Below are positions 42,411-50,922 of a stretch of DNA of 64,000 bases, in pieces. Source of the stretch: JBCCFC01 sp965213595 (GTDB lineage: Bacteria; Chloroflexota; Anaerolineae; Caldilineales; Caldilineaceae). The stretch spans positions 682,001 to 746,000 of the forward strand of contig CBDBZO010000006.1 of the NCBI GenBank assembly GCA_965213595.1. Direction: 5' to 3'. Position numbers and translations under genes: made by a program. Every line of letters begins with the position of its first letter. Position 1 is the first letter of the stretch. The notes beneath the pieces are model-generated. The model had not been told where the DNA came from and ran no database searches. It worked only from the letters and a program-made list of their open reading frames with translations.

Positions 42411-42579
42411 TTAGCTTCCGTTGACATTTCGCTGATGGCCCGAATCGGCGTGGGTCACGACGCCCCCATTTCCAGCCCTTCCCCCACGCGTGGGGGAAGG
42501 GAATCTCGTCCTCCCCTCTCCCATCCTGGGAGAGGGGCCGGGAATGAGGGCTTGCTTGTCAAATGTCAACGGAACCTAA
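42411..42579. mobile_element. MITE-like element with TTAGGTTCCGTTGACA ends, copy 2
   Basis: TTAGCTTCCGTTGACATTT (42411-42429) and its complement with one mismatch (42561-42579) bound 169 bp. Inside are two hairpins, CTTCCCCCACG/CGTGGGGGAAG and CCTCTCCC/GGGAGAGG, and an end GGGAATGAGGGC, the same plan as the copy at 37762. Confidence 0.7.
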
Positions 42580-42633
42580 TCTCCAATCGCTAATTTTACG
42601 CAGCGTAGCCTTGACTAAAATGACGTTGACTAA

Positions 42634-43095
42634 CTACTCCGCTACCAACCGCCCCTGCATGGCCGGGTAGTGGCCCGCTACCGAGCAAATCACCAGATAT
42701 TCACCCGCTTCCGGCGCGGTGAAGGTAACGGTTTCGCGGTCGCCGCCACGGAGTTTGCCGCTGTTGTAGAGCGCGCGAGCGTTTTTCTCGTCCTCGTCCA
42801 TCTCCGGCGTGATCTCCGCTCCCTGCTCGATGATTACCCAGTTATGGCGCGCGTTGCCCTGGTTTTCCAGCGTGAGCGCAATCGGCTCGCCCGCGGGAAC
42901 CGTCCACACCGGGGGGTTTTCGATGTTGTCGTTCTCCGCCTCGTAGTAATTGTCCTGCATCACGGTTGTTAGAAGTTCGCTGGCTTGAGAGGGGTCTTCC
43001 AAATCTAAAAACAGCGTTCCCCCAGCATCCGTGCCGCGCCCGCAGCCGACCAGCAACAGCGCCAGCAGCGTTAGGATAAATAGCGTTCGTTTCAT
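42634..43095 (-). CDS. Cupredoxin-domain lipoprotein
   Basis: This 153-residue protein starts at ATG 43095 behind AGGAG. It has a lipobox LLLVGC and a cupredoxin fold with the four type-1 copper ligands: His in NARHNWVI, and Cys, His and Met in YLVICSVAGHYPAMQG. It would shuttle single electrons on the outer face of the membrane or act in copper handling. The segment ALYNSGKLRGGDRETVTF is the usual loop. It diverges from the glycosyltransferase gene. Confidence 0.88.
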   Translation of the reverse strand: MKRTLFILTLLALLLVGCGRGTDAGGTLFLDLEDPSQASELLTTVMQDNYYEAENDNIENPPVWTVPAGEPIALTLENQGNARHNWVIIEQGAEITPEMDEDEKNARALYNSGKLRGGDRETVTFTAPEAGEYLVICSVAGHYPAMQGRLVAE

Positions 43096-43234
43096 AAAAA
43101 GCTCCTTTGCTTGCAAATTTTCTCCTTGCAGTTTACTTGTGCCATTTGTCACAATCAGTAATTTTGCGACCCGATTAGAGATGTTGCCCGCCTGCATCTT
43201 GACCGCCGCCCCCCCTTTGCTTTACGATTGTCCC

Positions 43235-44314
43235 ATGAACAACCCAACCCCCACTTCTCGCCCAACCTTCTCAATTGCCACACCCATCTGGAATGAGGAG
43301 GAGACCATCCCCGTTCTCTACGAGCGTCTCGTGGCGGCGATGGATGGCGTCGTGCAGGCGGGTGAAACGTGGGAGCTGGTCTGCGTCAACGATGGCTCGG
43401 CGGATGGCTCGCTGCGGGTGCTGCGTGACTTGAGCGAGCGCGATTCACGCGTAAAGGTGCTGGACTTTAGCCGCAACTTTGGTCACCAGATTGCCATCAC
43501 CGCCGCCGAGGATTTTGCCGAGGGCGACGCCGTGATCGTGATGGATTCGGATTTACAGGACCCGCCGGAGGTTGTGCCGCGCTTGATCGAGCGCTGGCGC
43601 GAGGGCTACGAAGTCGTCTACGCCGTGCGCTCCAGCCGCGAGGGCGAATCGCGCTTCAAGCTGTGGACGGCCTCGGTCTTTTACCGGCTGCTGCGCAGCA
43701 TCACCGACGTGGACATTCCGGTGGACGCGGGCGACTTTCGGCTGATGGATCGGCGCGTGGTGCTCGCTCTGCGTGGGCTGCGCGAACAGCATCGCTTTAT
43801 GCGCGGGCTGACGAGCTGGGTCGGCTTCAAGCAGATTCCCGTCGAGTACGAACGGGCGGCACGCTACGCGGGCGAAACCAAATACCCCTTTCGCCAGATG
43901 CTGCGGCTGGCCACCAACGCCATCACCAGCTTTAGCTACCTTCCCCTGCGGCTGGCCACTTACGCGGGCTTTTTCTTTGCCTTGTTTAGCCTCATCAGCA
44001 TTCCCCTTATCATTGCGTTGCGGCTTGCTGGCAATTTTTCATTCGAGGGCCAAGCGACAACGCTAGTGAGCGTGCTCTTTCTCGGCGGCATCCAGCTCAT
44101 CGTGCTCGGCATCATCGGCGAGTACCTCGGCCGCATCTACGACGAAGTCAAGGGGCGGCCGCTCTACGTCGTCTCGCGCGCTTACGGCTTTGTCGAAAGC
44201 GCCGCCAGCGACGCGCCGCCGTCGCCCGTGCCGCTGGCTCCTGTCGTCCACCACAGTTCATCCGCTAAGCAATCTCCTGCCGCCGTCAAGGTCAAGCAAG
44301 CGCCTGGAACCTAA
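43235..44314 (+). CDS. Family 2 glycosyltransferase, polyprenyl-phosphate type (GtrB/DPM1-like)
   Basis: This 359-residue protein starts at ATG 43235; there is no clear Shine-Dalgarno. The GT2 catalytic domain has TPIWNEEETIPVLYERL, VNDGSADGS and the metal-binding VMDSDLQDPPEV, then RYAGETKYPF, characteristic of the DPM1/GtrB branch. Two C-terminal membrane helices follow (AGFFFALFSLISIPLIIAL and TLVSVLFLGGIQLIVLGIIG), then EYLGRIYDEVKGRPLY. It probably transfers a sugar from a nucleotide donor to a polyprenyl phosphate on the cytoplasmic face, feeding GT-C enzymes such as those encoded elsewhere in the window. Confidence 0.92.
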   Translation: MNNPTPTSRPTFSIATPIWNEEETIPVLYERLVAAMDGVVQAGETWELVCVNDGSADGSLRVLRDLSERDSRVKVLDFSRNFGHQIAITAAEDFAEGDAVIVMDSDLQDPPEVVPRLIERWREGYEVVYAVRSSREGESRFKLWTASVFYRLLRSITDVDIPVDAGDFRLMDRRVVLALRGLREQHRFMRGLTSWVGFKQIPVEYERAARYAGETKYPFRQMLRLATNAITSFSYLPLRLATYAGFFFALFSLISIPLIIALRLAGNFSFEGQATTLVSVLFLGGIQLIVLGIIGEYLGRIYDEVKGRPLYVVSRAYGFVESAASDAPPSPVPLAPVVHHSSSAKQSPAAVKVKQAPGT

Positions 44315-44380
44315 TTGGCTCGCCCATCGTTTGTCGTTCGTGAACCGGCAGCAATTTTTTCAGCGTCTGAAACAGCTAAT

Positions 44381-44446
44381 GAATGCAGATAAACGTCCAT
44401 ACGTTCGCGTTGGCCCATCTGCGTTTATCTGCGTTTATCTGCGGTT
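44381..44446. repeat. Decamer tandem repeat hairpin (GCGTTTATCT type)
   Basis: The left arm has GAATGCAGATAAACG (44381-44395). The right arm (44416-44446) has CATCTGCGTTTATCT followed by another GCGTTTATCT, period 10. It lies between the glycosyltransferase and ClC genes. Confidence 0.7.
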
Positions 44447-44470
44447 CCTTGTTTCTGCCAAGCACTGCTG

Positions 44471-46424
44471 ATGCGCTGGTTCTCCTTCCTTTCCCACCAC
44501 CTCGGCCTGCATCGACTCTGGCGTGCCATCCGTCGCCTCGACCGCACCCTCCACTTTTCAGAGCACCTCAGCATCGAAGAGCGGCGGCTGATCGTCGTCT
44601 CGCTGATTGTGGGCGTGATCGTGTGGGTTCCCGTTTACACGCTCAAAATCAGCGTGCGCTGGCTCTTCGGCACCACGATGTCGCTGCTGGACGGGCGCAG
44701 TCCGCTCTGGCTCTTTGTCCCGCTGCTGCTCGGCGCGGCGGCGATGACGGCCGTGGTGCGCTTTCGCACCAGCACCATCCGCTACCACGACGCGGACGGC
44801 CACCTGCACGAGGTGCTCGATGTGGAGGGCGACGGGCTGGAGCGCGCCATTGCGCTCTACTTTTCCGCCGAGCCGTCGCTCGAGCAGGCGCTGGTAGGGC
44901 AGGAGGGGGTGGAGGCGCGCTGGTCGGCGCAGACCTTTGGTTTGGCGGGGCGCAAGCTGCTGGCGACGCTGCTCACGCTGGGCACGGGCGGCAGCGGCGG
45001 CCTGGGCGCGGGCGTCTCACTGATCGGCGAGAGCATGGCCGCTGGCTTGTTCAAGCCGCGCACGCTCACGAGCCGCCGCCGCACGTCAGCTGGGGGCGGC
45101 GACGTGGGCGAGCAGGTGATGGAGCGGCTGGGGCTGCGTCAGCGGCTCTGGCGCTGGTGGCGCTCGACCAACATCGACGACCTGCAGGCCGCACAGCTCA
45201 GCGGGATTTCGGCAGCGGTCTGCACGCTGCTCGGCACGCCGCTCACCGCCGCCTTCTTCGCCACCGAGATTATCTACCGTCGTCGCCCGGTGATCGAGAA
45301 GCTGGTCTACTCGCTGCTGGCTTCGCTCGTCGCCTTCTTTTTGACCAATCTGGCCTCCGGCGGCAACACCCACATCTTCGAGATCGAGCGCCTGCCGGAC
45401 CCGCCCTTCTCGCTGCCCTTTCTACGGGGCAATCATTCTGCTCTCGATTGTGATCTCGTTCCTGGCCGAAGCCTTCCGCCGCGCGCGCGTCCTCTTCGAC
45501 GAGAGCTTTCTGCTCTACTTCCCCAACATGTGGACGCGCCACCTCGTCGGCGCGGCGCTCACCGGCGTGATTGCGCTGGGCGCGTTCTACCTCTCCGGCC
45601 ACGGGCTGAACCTGGTGCTGGGGCCGGGCGAAAGCGTGATCCGCGAGGCGATGCTTGGCCAGCTGACGCTGCGTGCGGCCTTTGTGGGGCTGATCGCCAA
45701 GTTTTTCGCCACGCTCTGCACGATTGGCTCCGGCGGCTCGGCGGGGCTGCTCGTGCCCTCGCTCTTTCTGGGCGCCATGGTCGCCACCGCGCTGGCCGCC
45801 GTCTTTGGCTACATCCCCCTCTGGCTGATCATCCCCTCGATGACGTCGAGCCTGGTGGCTATTGTCAACGTGCCGCTGGCCGCCGTCTTTTTTGCGGTGG
45901 AGACCTTTGGCGCGGCCTACCTGCTGCCCGCGCTGGTGGCCTTGATCGTGACGCTGCTCTTTGCCCACGAGACAAGCATCTACCGCACGCAGCGCGAATA
46001 CGCCGAGCAGCGCGAAATTCTGCCCGGCTACAGCGTGCGCCGCGTGGCGATTCCGCGCCAGTGGGCGGGTCGCACGCTGCAGGAATTGGCGCTGCGCCGC
46101 CGCTTCGAGCTCAACGTGATCGGGCTGATCGAGACGGAGGCCAGCAACAACGTCATGCTCAACGCCGCGCGTTCGCCCGTGGATGAGGGACGCCACGTGC
46201 CGCAGCGGGGCGAGAGCAGCGTGCGCTTCAACGTCTCCGCCTCGTCGCCGCTGCGGCTAACGGACATGCTGCTGATCATGGGCGAGGATGCGAAGCTGGA
46301 CGCCCTGGAGCAGCGCATCCACGTTTTGGCCATGGAGGAGCGCATGGCCCGCGAAGAGCGCGAGCAGCAGCGCGAGCAGCGCAGTCAGGAGCGGGGGGAA
46401 AGTCGGCGGGAAGAGGCGGCTTGA
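44471..46424 (+). pseudogene. ClC-type chloride channel with C-terminal TrkA-C domain, interrupted by a frameshift
   Basis: The reading frame from ATG 44471 encodes the N-terminal half of a ClC channel (GGSGGLGAGVSLIGESMAAG near residue 175) up to about 45420. From there the homologous sequence continues in another frame (YGAIILLSIVISFLAEA, then GSGGSAGLLVPSLFLGAM, ending at 46424). Removing one base from CCCTTTCTAC near 45417-45424 joins the two into a single product of about 650 residues. The last 110 residues are a TrkA-C-like ligand domain (RVAIPRQWAGRTLQELAL, TDMLLIMGEDAKLDALEQ) and a charged tail. It could be a real inactivating shift or a sequencing error at a short homopolymer. Confidence 0.82.
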
Positions 46425-46436
46425 ACAGCAGAAGGC

Positions 46437-46517
46437 GATCCACGAAGGGCACGAAGGGGCACGAAGAAGAGAGTGTCGACATTCTTCCTTCGTGTTTCTT
46501 CGTGTCCTTCGTGAATC
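46437..46517. repeat. CGAAGG-type tandem repeat hairpin, copy 1
   Basis: The left arm (46437-46470) has CACGAAGGG repeated; the right arm (46483-46517) has CTTCGTGTTT and CTTCGTGTCC repeats and ends TTCGTGAATC. A near-identical hairpin is at 49166-49250. Confidence 0.75.
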
Positions 46518-46549
46518 AATTTGTTATTCGTTTTTCGAGAGGGCAAATC

Positions 46550-46927
46550 ATGCAGAAGAAGGGTCAGCGTAACCGGCGGGCGCAGCGGATCGATTACGTG
46601 GTAGTATCGGCTGCGGCACTTCTGGGCTTTGGCGTGCTGGTGACTTGGCTCAGCGCTACATTTGATTGGTCGCCATTCTGGCAGCTCCTGTTTGTGATGA
46701 ACGGCATCACGTTTGTCGTCTACGGCTACGACAAGCGACGGGCGCAGCGCAAAGGCTGGCGCATCCCCGAACGCGTTTTGCATGGCTACGCCCTGCTGGG
46801 TGGCTTTGCTGGCGCATGGTTGGGGATGGTGATCTTTCGCCACAAAACGCGCAAGCCAATTTTTCGCGGGGTGATGGTGCTGGGGGCGCTGCTGTGGGCG
46901 GGGGTGTGGTGGTGGCTGAACGGGTAG
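46550..46927 (+). CDS. DUF1294 membrane protein
   Basis: This 125-residue protein starts at ATG 46550 behind GAGAGGG. It has three to four hydrophobic segments and the DUF1294 core: FVVYGYDKRRAQRKGWRIPE, LHGYALLGGFAGAWLGM, FRHKTRKPIFR. The function of the family is unknown. The usual cold-shock domain fused upstream in some members is absent here. Confidence 0.88.
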   Translation: MQKKGQRNRRAQRIDYVVVSAAALLGFGVLVTWLSATFDWSPFWQLLFVMNGITFVVYGYDKRRAQRKGWRIPERVLHGYALLGGFAGAWLGMVIFRHKTRKPIFRGVMVLGALLWAGVWWWLNG

Positions 46928-47040
46928 TTGCTTGGTGGGACGCGCCGCGATCTTTCTTACTCGACCCTCAATTTACATCGGTTAAGCGGCGACGCAGAGC
47001 GTCGAAGAAGGCATTCCCACGCGGAGCATGGGAACGAGAT

Positions 47041-47949
47041 TCATAATCCCTCCATTACATCCGACGCCGCCTGGTGGACGAGGCAGTGCCGCCGCGCCAG
47101 CGACCACGTATCTTTCGCATAGCCGCCGCCAATCACGCAGGCGACGGGGTGGCCGCGCCGGGTGCACTGTTCGAGCACGTAGCGGTCGCGGCGGTAGAGG
47201 CCCTCGTCCGTCAGCGCGAGCTTGCCCAGCGCGTCGTCCCCATGCGGGTCGACGCCCGCGTCGTAGAGCACGAGATCGGGGTTGACTTGGGTGAGTAGGT
47301 CGGGCAAGTAGCTGGCAAGCGTGCGCAGGTAGTCGTCATCGCCCAGCCCCACGGCCAGCCCGACGTCGAGGTCGCTGGACTGCTTGCGGAAGGGGAAATT
47401 TTTCTGGCAGTGCATGGAAAAGGTGAAGACGCTGTCGTCGCCGGCAAAAATGGTGGCCGAGCCGTCGCCCTGGTGCACGTCGAGATCGACGAGCAGAATT
47501 TTCTCGGCGCGCCCCTCCTGCTGCATCACGCGGGCGGCAACGGCGATGTCGTTGAAGATGCAGAAGCCGGAGCCAAAGCCGGCGTGGGCGTGGTGCGTGC
47601 CGCCGGCGGTGTTGGCGGCGAGTCCGTGATCGAGCGCCAGTTGGGCGGCGAGAATCGTGCCGCCGAGGGCCGTGCGCGTGCGCGTCACCAGCGCGGCGCT
47701 CCAGGGGAAGCCGATGCGGCGCATGGCTTTGGGGTCGATGGAGCCGGTGAGATAGGCGTCGACAAAGTCGGGCGTGTGGCAAAGCTCCAGCTGGGCGCGG
47801 GTGGCGATTTCGGGGCAGTGGAACTGGTCCAGCGTGGCGATGCCGTCGCGGATCAGGTGCTCGTAGACCTGGCCAAACTTGGGCATGGGGAAGCGGTGGC
47901 CGTCGGGCAGCGGGGCGACGTAGTCGGGGTGGTAGACGAGGGGGAGCAT
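47041..47949 (-). CDS. Histone deacetylase-like (acetoin utilisation-type) hydrolase
   Basis: This 302-residue protein starts at ATG 47949; the in-frame ATG 12 bp upstream is repeat sequence. It belongs to the zinc-dependent deacetylase family: GGTHHAHAGFGSGFCIFND carries the catalytic His pair (119-120), DLDVHQGDGS supplies two zinc ligands (Asp157, His159), and YDAGVDPHGDD supplies the third Asp region. IGGGYAKD is the final conserved loop. Likely activity: removal of an acyl group from a lysine, polyamine or small molecule. It follows tdk with a heptamer repeat between. Confidence 0.9.
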   Translation of the reverse strand: MLPLVYHPDYVAPLPDGHRFPMPKFGQVYEHLIRDGIATLDQFHCPEIATRAQLELCHTPDFVDAYLTGSIDPKAMRRIGFPWSAALVTRTRTALGGTILAAQLALDHGLAANTAGGTHHAHAGFGSGFCIFNDIAVAARVMQQEGRAEKILLVDLDVHQGDGSATIFAGDDSVFTFSMHCQKNFPFRKQSSDLDVGLAVGLGDDDYLRTLASYLPDLLTQVNPDLVLYDAGVDPHGDDALGKLALTDEGLYRRDRYVLEQCTRRGHPVACVIGGGYAKDTWSLARRHCLVHQAASDVMEGL

Positions 47950-47951
47950 TT

Positions 47952-47991
47952 GAATGGTCAATGGTCAACGGTGAATTGTCAATGGTCAATG
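47952..47991. repeat. Heptamer tandem repeat (TGGTCAA type) between tdk and the deacetylase gene
   Basis: Units TGGTCAA, TGGTCAA, CGGTGAA, TTGTCAA, TGGTCAA run from 47955 to 47989. The tdk stop codon (47979-47981) and the codons for its last residues lie inside, and the deacetylase start codon lies just beyond. Confidence 0.85.
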
Positions 47992-48632
47992 GGGGTGTCG
48001 GGGGAGGTGGTGATCGCAACCATGGATTTGGCATCGTGGGAGGCGGGGACAGGACGGCCGGGGAGCTGGTGGCAGTGGCGGCAGCGGGCTTCGTAGCGTT
48101 CGCTGCCGCCGACGAGGATCACCGGGTCGTCGTAGCGGGCGGGGCGACCGTTGATCAGGCGCTGGGTGCGGCTGGCTTCGGCCCCGCAGACGACGCAGAT
48201 GGCGTGCAGCTTGTCCACGCGCTCGGCAATCGCCATGAGCTGGGGCATGGGGCCAAAGGGCTCGCCGCGAAAATCCTGATCCAGCCCGGCGGCGACGACG
48301 CGGCGACCGCGGTCCGCCAGCAGTTGGCAGACGTCGGCGATGGCGTTGTCGAAAAACTGGATTTCGTCGATGGCGACAAAGTCCGTCTTGAGCTGCACCT
48401 GCGCCAGCAGCTCGGCGGCATTTTCCACCACCTGCGCATCTTCGCGGGCGACGCCGTTGTGCGAGGCCACGCGCACGCGCCCGTAGCGGTTGTCAATGCT
48501 GGGCTTAAAGACCTGCACGCACTTGCGCGCGATCTCGGCGCGGCGGATGCGGCGCAGCAGCTCTTCGGTTTTGCCGCTAAACATCGAGCCACAAACCAGC
48601 TCGACCCAGCCGCTGTTGGGGTGGTAGTACAT
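47979..48632 (-). CDS. tdk: Thymidine kinase
   Basis: This 217-residue protein starts at ATG 48632 behind AGGGA. It is a type II thymidine kinase with P-loop GSMFSGKT (15-22), Walker B DEIQFFD, the lasso-like loop and zinc-binding Cys pairs CVVC and CRHC. It phosphorylates thymidine for salvage. The C-terminal end (TTSPDTPIDH) is encoded by heptamer repeat sequence and extends past the usual family end. Confidence 0.95.
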   Translation of the reverse strand: MYYHPNSGWVELVCGSMFSGKTEELLRRIRRAEIARKCVQVFKPSIDNRYGRVRVASHNGVAREDAQVVENAAELLAQVQLKTDFVAIDEIQFFDNAIADVCQLLADRGRRVVAAGLDQDFRGEPFGPMPQLMAIAERVDKLHAICVVCGAEASRTQRLINGRPARYDDPVILVGGSERYEARCRHCHQLPGRPVPASHDAKSMVAITTSPDTPIDH

Positions 48633-48678
48633 CGTAAATCCCTGTTACTATCGGTTTTCTCGGCTTGCCATGAATAAG

Positions 48679-48710
48679 AAAAGGGCAGCGACACGCGTCG
48701 CTGCCCTTTT
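48679..48710. terminator. Bidirectional terminator
   Basis: AAAAGGGCAGCGAC (48679-48692) and GTCGCTGCCCTTTT (48697-48710) form a perfect 14-bp stem with a 4-nt loop, following rpmE. Confidence 0.88.
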
Positions 48711-48736
48711 GCTTGCTGCGTCTTGTTCGGCGAAGC

Positions 48737-49090
48737 CTACGCCTCGACCAGCTCTTCCATCTCGTACTTCTGCATGACTTCGGCGGCGGCAGCATCGGGA
48801 TCGTCGCCGCGGGCGCGGGCCTTGCGGGCGGCTTCTTCGGCCTCGCGGCGGGCCTGCGTCTCGATCTCCTGACGCGCCTGGCTGCTCTGGCGGCGTTCGA
48901 GGCGCTTCATAAAGCGCTCGACCTGGCCGGCCGTGTCGACAATGCGCTGCTCACCGGTGTAGAACGGGTGGCAGTTGCTGCAGATGTCGGTCTGAAGCGT
49001 CGGCTGCGTGCTGCCCGTTGTCCACGTTGCGCCGCAGGAGCACGTGACTTGCGCTTCGGGATAATAAGTAGGGTGAATCCCTTCCTTCAT
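48737..49090 (-). CDS. rpmE: Ribosomal protein bL31 with C-terminal extension
   Basis: This 117-residue protein starts at ATG 49090 (MKEGIHPTYYPEAQVTCSCG). The N-terminal 70 residues are bL31 with Cys pairs (CSCG, CSNC) that bind zinc. Beyond these the family normally ends near residue 70; here a charged, helical extension (RQEIETQARREAEEAARKAR) of about 45 residues follows. It is preceded by a CGAAGG hairpin and followed by a terminator. Confidence 0.95.
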   Translation of the reverse strand: MKEGIHPTYYPEAQVTCSCGATWTTGSTQPTLQTDICSNCHPFYTGEQRIVDTAGQVERFMKRLERRQSSQARQEIETQARREAEEAARKARARGDDPDAAAAEVMQKYEMEELVEA

Positions 49091-49165
49091 AAGGCTCTCT
49101 TTTCTAAACACTAAGGTCGATCTGTTTCAACTAATCTGGATCAAGCAACTTTAGAAATTTCAGAT

Positions 49166-49250
49166 TCGATCCACGAAGGACACGAAGACGCACGAAGGAA
49201 GAGGGTGTACAGTCCATTCTTCGTGTTCCTTCGTGTCCTTCGTGGATCGC
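49166..49250. repeat. CGAAGG-type tandem repeat hairpin, copy 2
   Basis: The left arm (49166-49200) has CACGAAGGA and CACGAAGAC repeats. The right arm (49216-49250) has TTCGTGTTCC and TTCGTGTCC repeats ending CGTGGATCG. It is almost the same as the hairpin at 46437-46517 and lies between rpmA and rpmE. Confidence 0.8.
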
Positions 49251-49278
49251 TTTGCTGCTGCGTGATTTACGCGACCCG

Positions 49279-49569
49279 CTAGTCCGCCGCGACCGCAACC
49301 TGATCCGTCTTGGGATGGTCGGCGTGGACGCTGATCTGCTTGCGATTCTTCTTAAACCACTCGAAGGTGACAAAGCCGTCGCTGGTGGCGAAGAGCGTGT
49401 CGTCCTTGGCGCGGCGCACGTTGACGCCGGGGTAGAACTTTGTGCCGCGCTGGCGCACCAGAATGCTGCCTGCCGTGACAAACTGCCCGCCAAAGCGCTT
49501 GACGCCGAGGCGCTGGGCATTGGAATCGCGATTATTGCGGCTGGAACCGCCGCCTTTTTTATGAGCCAT
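49279..49569 (-). CDS. rpmA: Ribosomal protein bL27
   Basis: This 96-residue protein has the bL27 sequence MAHKKGGGSSRNNRDSNAQR, then GSILVRQRGTKFYPGVNV. It lies directly downstream of rplU, the usual pair, and they are cotranscribed. The start follows AGGAGATTC. Confidence 0.97.
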   Translation of the reverse strand: MAHKKGGGSSRNNRDSNAQRLGVKRFGGQFVTAGSILVRQRGTKFYPGVNVRRAKDDTLFATSDGFVTFEWFKKNRKQISVHADHPKTDQVAVAAD

Positions 49570-49618
49570 GAGAATCTCCTAAAATCTTTTCAAGCCGTCC
49601 TGCAAAGTAATTCGCATC

Positions 49619-50425
49619 TTAGCTGGCGTTACTCGTACCACTGTCCACGTCGTCCAGCGTCTCGACGTTGTCCGGATCGGTTGTCGGGTCACCTTCGGCT
49701 TCCGTCGTCATGGCGACATCGGACGTGGCTGCCGCACTTGGCGCGCTCGGCTCACCATCCGGCTCAGTGGTGGTGGGCTCAGTGGCGGCGGCCGTCTCCA
49801 TCCCGACGACGACCGGCTCGTCGGCGCTGCCGTCCCGCTCCTGATCGCGCTCGGCGGGCGCGTCGGCGGGCGTTTCCTCGCCGTCAACCACGGGCTGGGA
49901 GGCCGGCGCGTCGGGCAGCTTGGTGGCGTCGACAATGGGCTCGTCGCCGCTCGCTGCTGCGTTGGCAACTTCTGGGCTGGCGCTCCGTTGCGCTTCCAGC
50001 TCGGCCTGGCGCTTTGCTTCCAATTCACGCTGCACGACCAACTCAGCTTCGCGCTGTTCAGCCAGTTCGACCTCGCGCTCGCGCTGCACGTCCTCCTGGG
50101 AGTAGCTGCTGCCGTTGAGGCTGACCGATTCCACCTCCAGCCGCGTCAGGTATTGGCGGTGGCCGCGGCGCACGCGAATGCGCTTCTTGGGCCGGTAGCG
50201 GAAGACCAAAATCTTCTTGCCACGATATTGCCCCGTGATGCGCGCCACTACGCGCGCGCCCTCCACAATCGGCTGGCCGACGCGAACGTCGTCGTCGCTG
50301 GAAACCAGCAGCACGTCGTCCAGCGTAAGCGTGTCGCCCACGTTGCCGTCTAGCTTCTCCACTTCAAAAATATCGCCGGCGGTTACGCGGTACTGCTTGC
50401 CGCCGGTGCGTACAACTGCATACAT
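49619..50425 (-). CDS. rplU: Ribosomal protein bL21 with long acidic C-terminal extension
   Basis: This 268-residue protein starts at ATG 50425 behind GGGAG. The first 103 residues are bL21 (MYAVVRTGGKQYRVTAGD, VFRYRPKKRIRVRRGHRQYL). From about 110 there is a coiled-coil-like, Glu/Arg/Ala-rich helix (REREVELAEQREAELVVQRE), and then a low-complexity acidic, T/P-rich tail of about 120 residues. The extension makes the protein more than twice the usual length. A promoter lies about 160 nt upstream. Confidence 0.95.
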   Translation of the reverse strand: MYAVVRTGGKQYRVTAGDIFEVEKLDGNVGDTLTLDDVLLVSSDDDVRVGQPIVEGARVVARITGQYRGKKILVFRYRPKKRIRVRRGHRQYLTRLEVESVSLNGSSYSQEDVQREREVELAEQREAELVVQRELEAKRQAELEAQRSASPEVANAAASGDEPIVDATKLPDAPASQPVVDGEETPADAPAERDQERDGSADEPVVVGMETAAATEPTTTEPDGEPSAPSAAATSDVAMTTEAEGDPTTDPDNVETLDDVDSGTSNAS

Positions 50426-50591
50426 AATGAATTCTCCCTGTAGCCGCGGCTGCTCGCTAACCCTAAGGCTTCGTGCGCAACGCTTTTGGAGCGGCCTCGC
50501 GCCCAGTAGGGTGGGCACGATTAATGTTGAGTCCTGTCGATAAAAAATTCGCCGCCGCCTGCAAATTGGCGGAGCGAATCCACAACCGTGA

Positions 50592-50620
50592 AGTATAGCG
50601 CATCTGGCCCGTCTTGACAA
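50592..50620 (-). promoter_or_regulatory. Promoter of rplU-rpmA
   Basis: On the minus strand TTGTCA (50620-50615) and TATACT (50597-50592) are spaced 17 nt. The leader before rplU would be about 160 nt, long enough for ribosomal-protein feedback structures. The plus-strand part of 50621-50922 holds a TATAAT-like box (50793-50798) and a CTCTTCC-type repeat, and no gene. Confidence 0.7.
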
Positions 50621-50760
50621 ATCTGGCTGCTTCAATTTTGCTTTGGCTTAAGCAAAGAAAATGCACGGCGGTTCCTGTGGATAAATCGCTGCTTCGCCCT
50701 TGCCTCCGGTCTCTCTTCCAAGATGGGAGAAGGGTTGGGGGTGAGGGCCGACTGCACGTT

Positions 50761-50810
50761 CCATAATGCATGGTGTATCGTAATGCACGGTGTATAATGT
50801 ACAATGTCCT
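50761..50810. repeat. Irregular AATGCAYGGTGTA repeats upstream of the TetR gene
   Basis: AATGCATGGTGTAT and AATGCACGGTGTAT form two imperfect tandem copies. They contain a TATAAT box that could serve as the -10 for the TetR gene. Confidence 0.4.
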
Positions 50811-50922
50811 CCCAACGCGCGAGGGGAATTGCTCTATCCTAGGCTTGGCCTCGACAACCGCTGCCCGGTTGCGCAAAGGAAGTGTGGCGGCTCTCTCACG
50901 GCAATTCTCTTACAGCGACTCT

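Noticed and set aside
42670..42972. Plus-strand frame opposite the cupredoxin gene.
   Set aside because: The minus-strand product has a lipobox and all four copper ligands; the plus frame has no motif.
47410..48677. Gly/Ala/Val-rich plus-strand frames opposite tdk and the deacetylase gene.
   Set aside because: They are shadows of two well-conserved minus-strand enzymes.
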